A stretch of 49,976 bases of DNA from Oscillospiraceae bacterium (GTDB lineage Bacteria > Bacillota_A > Clostridia > Oscillospirales > Oscillospiraceae): contig JAFYAB010000078.1 of NCBI GenBank assembly GCA_017540945.1, positions 1 through 49,976 of the forward strand, read 5' to 3'. Below the pieces are notes generated by a model that was not told where the DNA came from, did not search any database, and saw only the letters and a program-made list of their open reading frames with translations. Shown here in pieces: positions 49,627-49,976 of the stretch (positions within the stretch are counted from its first letter, which is position 1; each line of letters starts with the position of its first letter). The translations under genes were made by a program, and so were the position numbers.

Positions 49627-49976
49627 CTACAATTTCGCAACGATCTCGGAGACCGCCACAAGGACCGCCCGGCCGCTGATGGAAATCCTTCCGTTTCCTT
49701 TCATTTCGCAGCGCAAAACGCCGCCCCTCCTGGAGGCCTGATAGGCCTCGATCTCCTTTTTCCCGAGGGCGCGGGACCAGTAATCCGCAATCTGGCAGTG
49801 GGCGGAGCCGCAGACAGGGTCCTCCGGAACCGCCACCTTGGGGCAGAAGCTCCGAGAAACACAATCGAAGTCCCTGCCCCGGGCGGTGGCGTTCTGCAGA
49901 CGGCCCTCCAGCTTTCTCAGCAGATTCTGCTGGGGATTCATTTCGCGTACCTGTTCTTCGGATGCAAACACGCAGA
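49627..49976 (-). CDS. PhzF-family isomerase/epimerase, C-terminal part
   Basis: The frame is open to the right edge, so the N-terminal part is missing. The visible 116 residues carry the PhzF C-terminal signature: FCPKVAVPEDPVCGSAHC (the DPVCGSAH motif forms part of the active site), then the small-residue segment GGVLRC and ISGRAVLVA near the end. PhzF-like proteins have two similar halves of about 140 residues; this is the second. They catalyse isomerisation or epimerisation by acid-base chemistry, and the cellular substrate of most members is unknown. It appears to be an early gene of the leftward cluster. Confidence 0.88.
   Translation of the reverse strand, partial: CVFASEEQVREMNPQQNLLRKLEGRLQNATARGRDFDCVSRSFCPKVAVPEDPVCGSAHCQIADYWSRALGKKEIEAYQASRRGGVLRCEMKGNGRISISGRAVLVAVSEIVAKL

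Overview
The window reads as a piece of chromosome from a GC-rich, low-abundance-AT gut Firmicute, most likely of the Oscillospiraceae/Ruminococcaceae kind. The reasons are strong AGGAGG-type ribosome binding sites, Gram-positive style type IV secretion genes without outer-membrane parts, and a fructoselysine pathway pair of the sort known from intestinal butyrate producers. The genus is inference.

Positions 1-24118 hold one long plus-strand run that looks like a type IV secretion system (T4SS). It contains a VirB2-like pilin, two secreted or anchored surface proteins, a TrbL/VirB6-like membrane channel protein, a VirB4-like ATPase with a fused PrgI-like start, a 1936-residue surface protein, a membrane-anchored protein, a VirD4/TraG-like coupling ATPase, a small unknown, a STAS anti-anti-sigma protein, and two unknown cytoplasmic proteins, the second with an atypical kinase-like catalytic core. 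Its promoter lies at 340-373.

Positions 24227-38310 run the other way. They hold a second kinase-like protein, several large proteins without recognisable function, a 1252-residue protein made of nine ~116-residue repeats, a LytS-type histidine kinase and a receiver plus SARP-type response regulator. A perfectly conserved 16-base box (a TTGTA direct repeat with an 11-base period), always 12 bases before the -10, stands in front of the T4SS operon, the repeat-protein operon (which also encodes the response regulator) and the unknown gene at 36018-38198. This ties secretion machine, regulator and cargo candidates into one regulon. No relaxase, integrase or replication gene is visible. I therefore read the locus as a T4SS with a dedicated set of candidate secreted proteins rather than as an ordinary conjugative element, but the left edge is cut off. 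Several of the candidates end in similar short tails (GDNPIQL, RQNPIHQL, DDPIAHI, EQGPVLQ), a possible secretion signal.

Positions 38310-41577 are a junk-like boundary: multi-hairpin sequence, a six-helix membrane protein, a large imperfect palindrome, an IS3-family element that lost its 3' half, an acetyltransferase and a remnant-rich spacer. From 41578 on the genes are metabolic: a cytoplasmic alpha-amylase, a FUSC-type membrane protein fused to a degenerate HAD-like domain, a strongly structured non-coding stretch with elements like the M-box core, and a leftward cluster encoding fructoselysine-6-phosphate kinase and deglycase homologues, an HD-domain protein, an EamA exporter, an acetyltransferase, an SDR dehydrogenase and the end of a PhzF-family protein.
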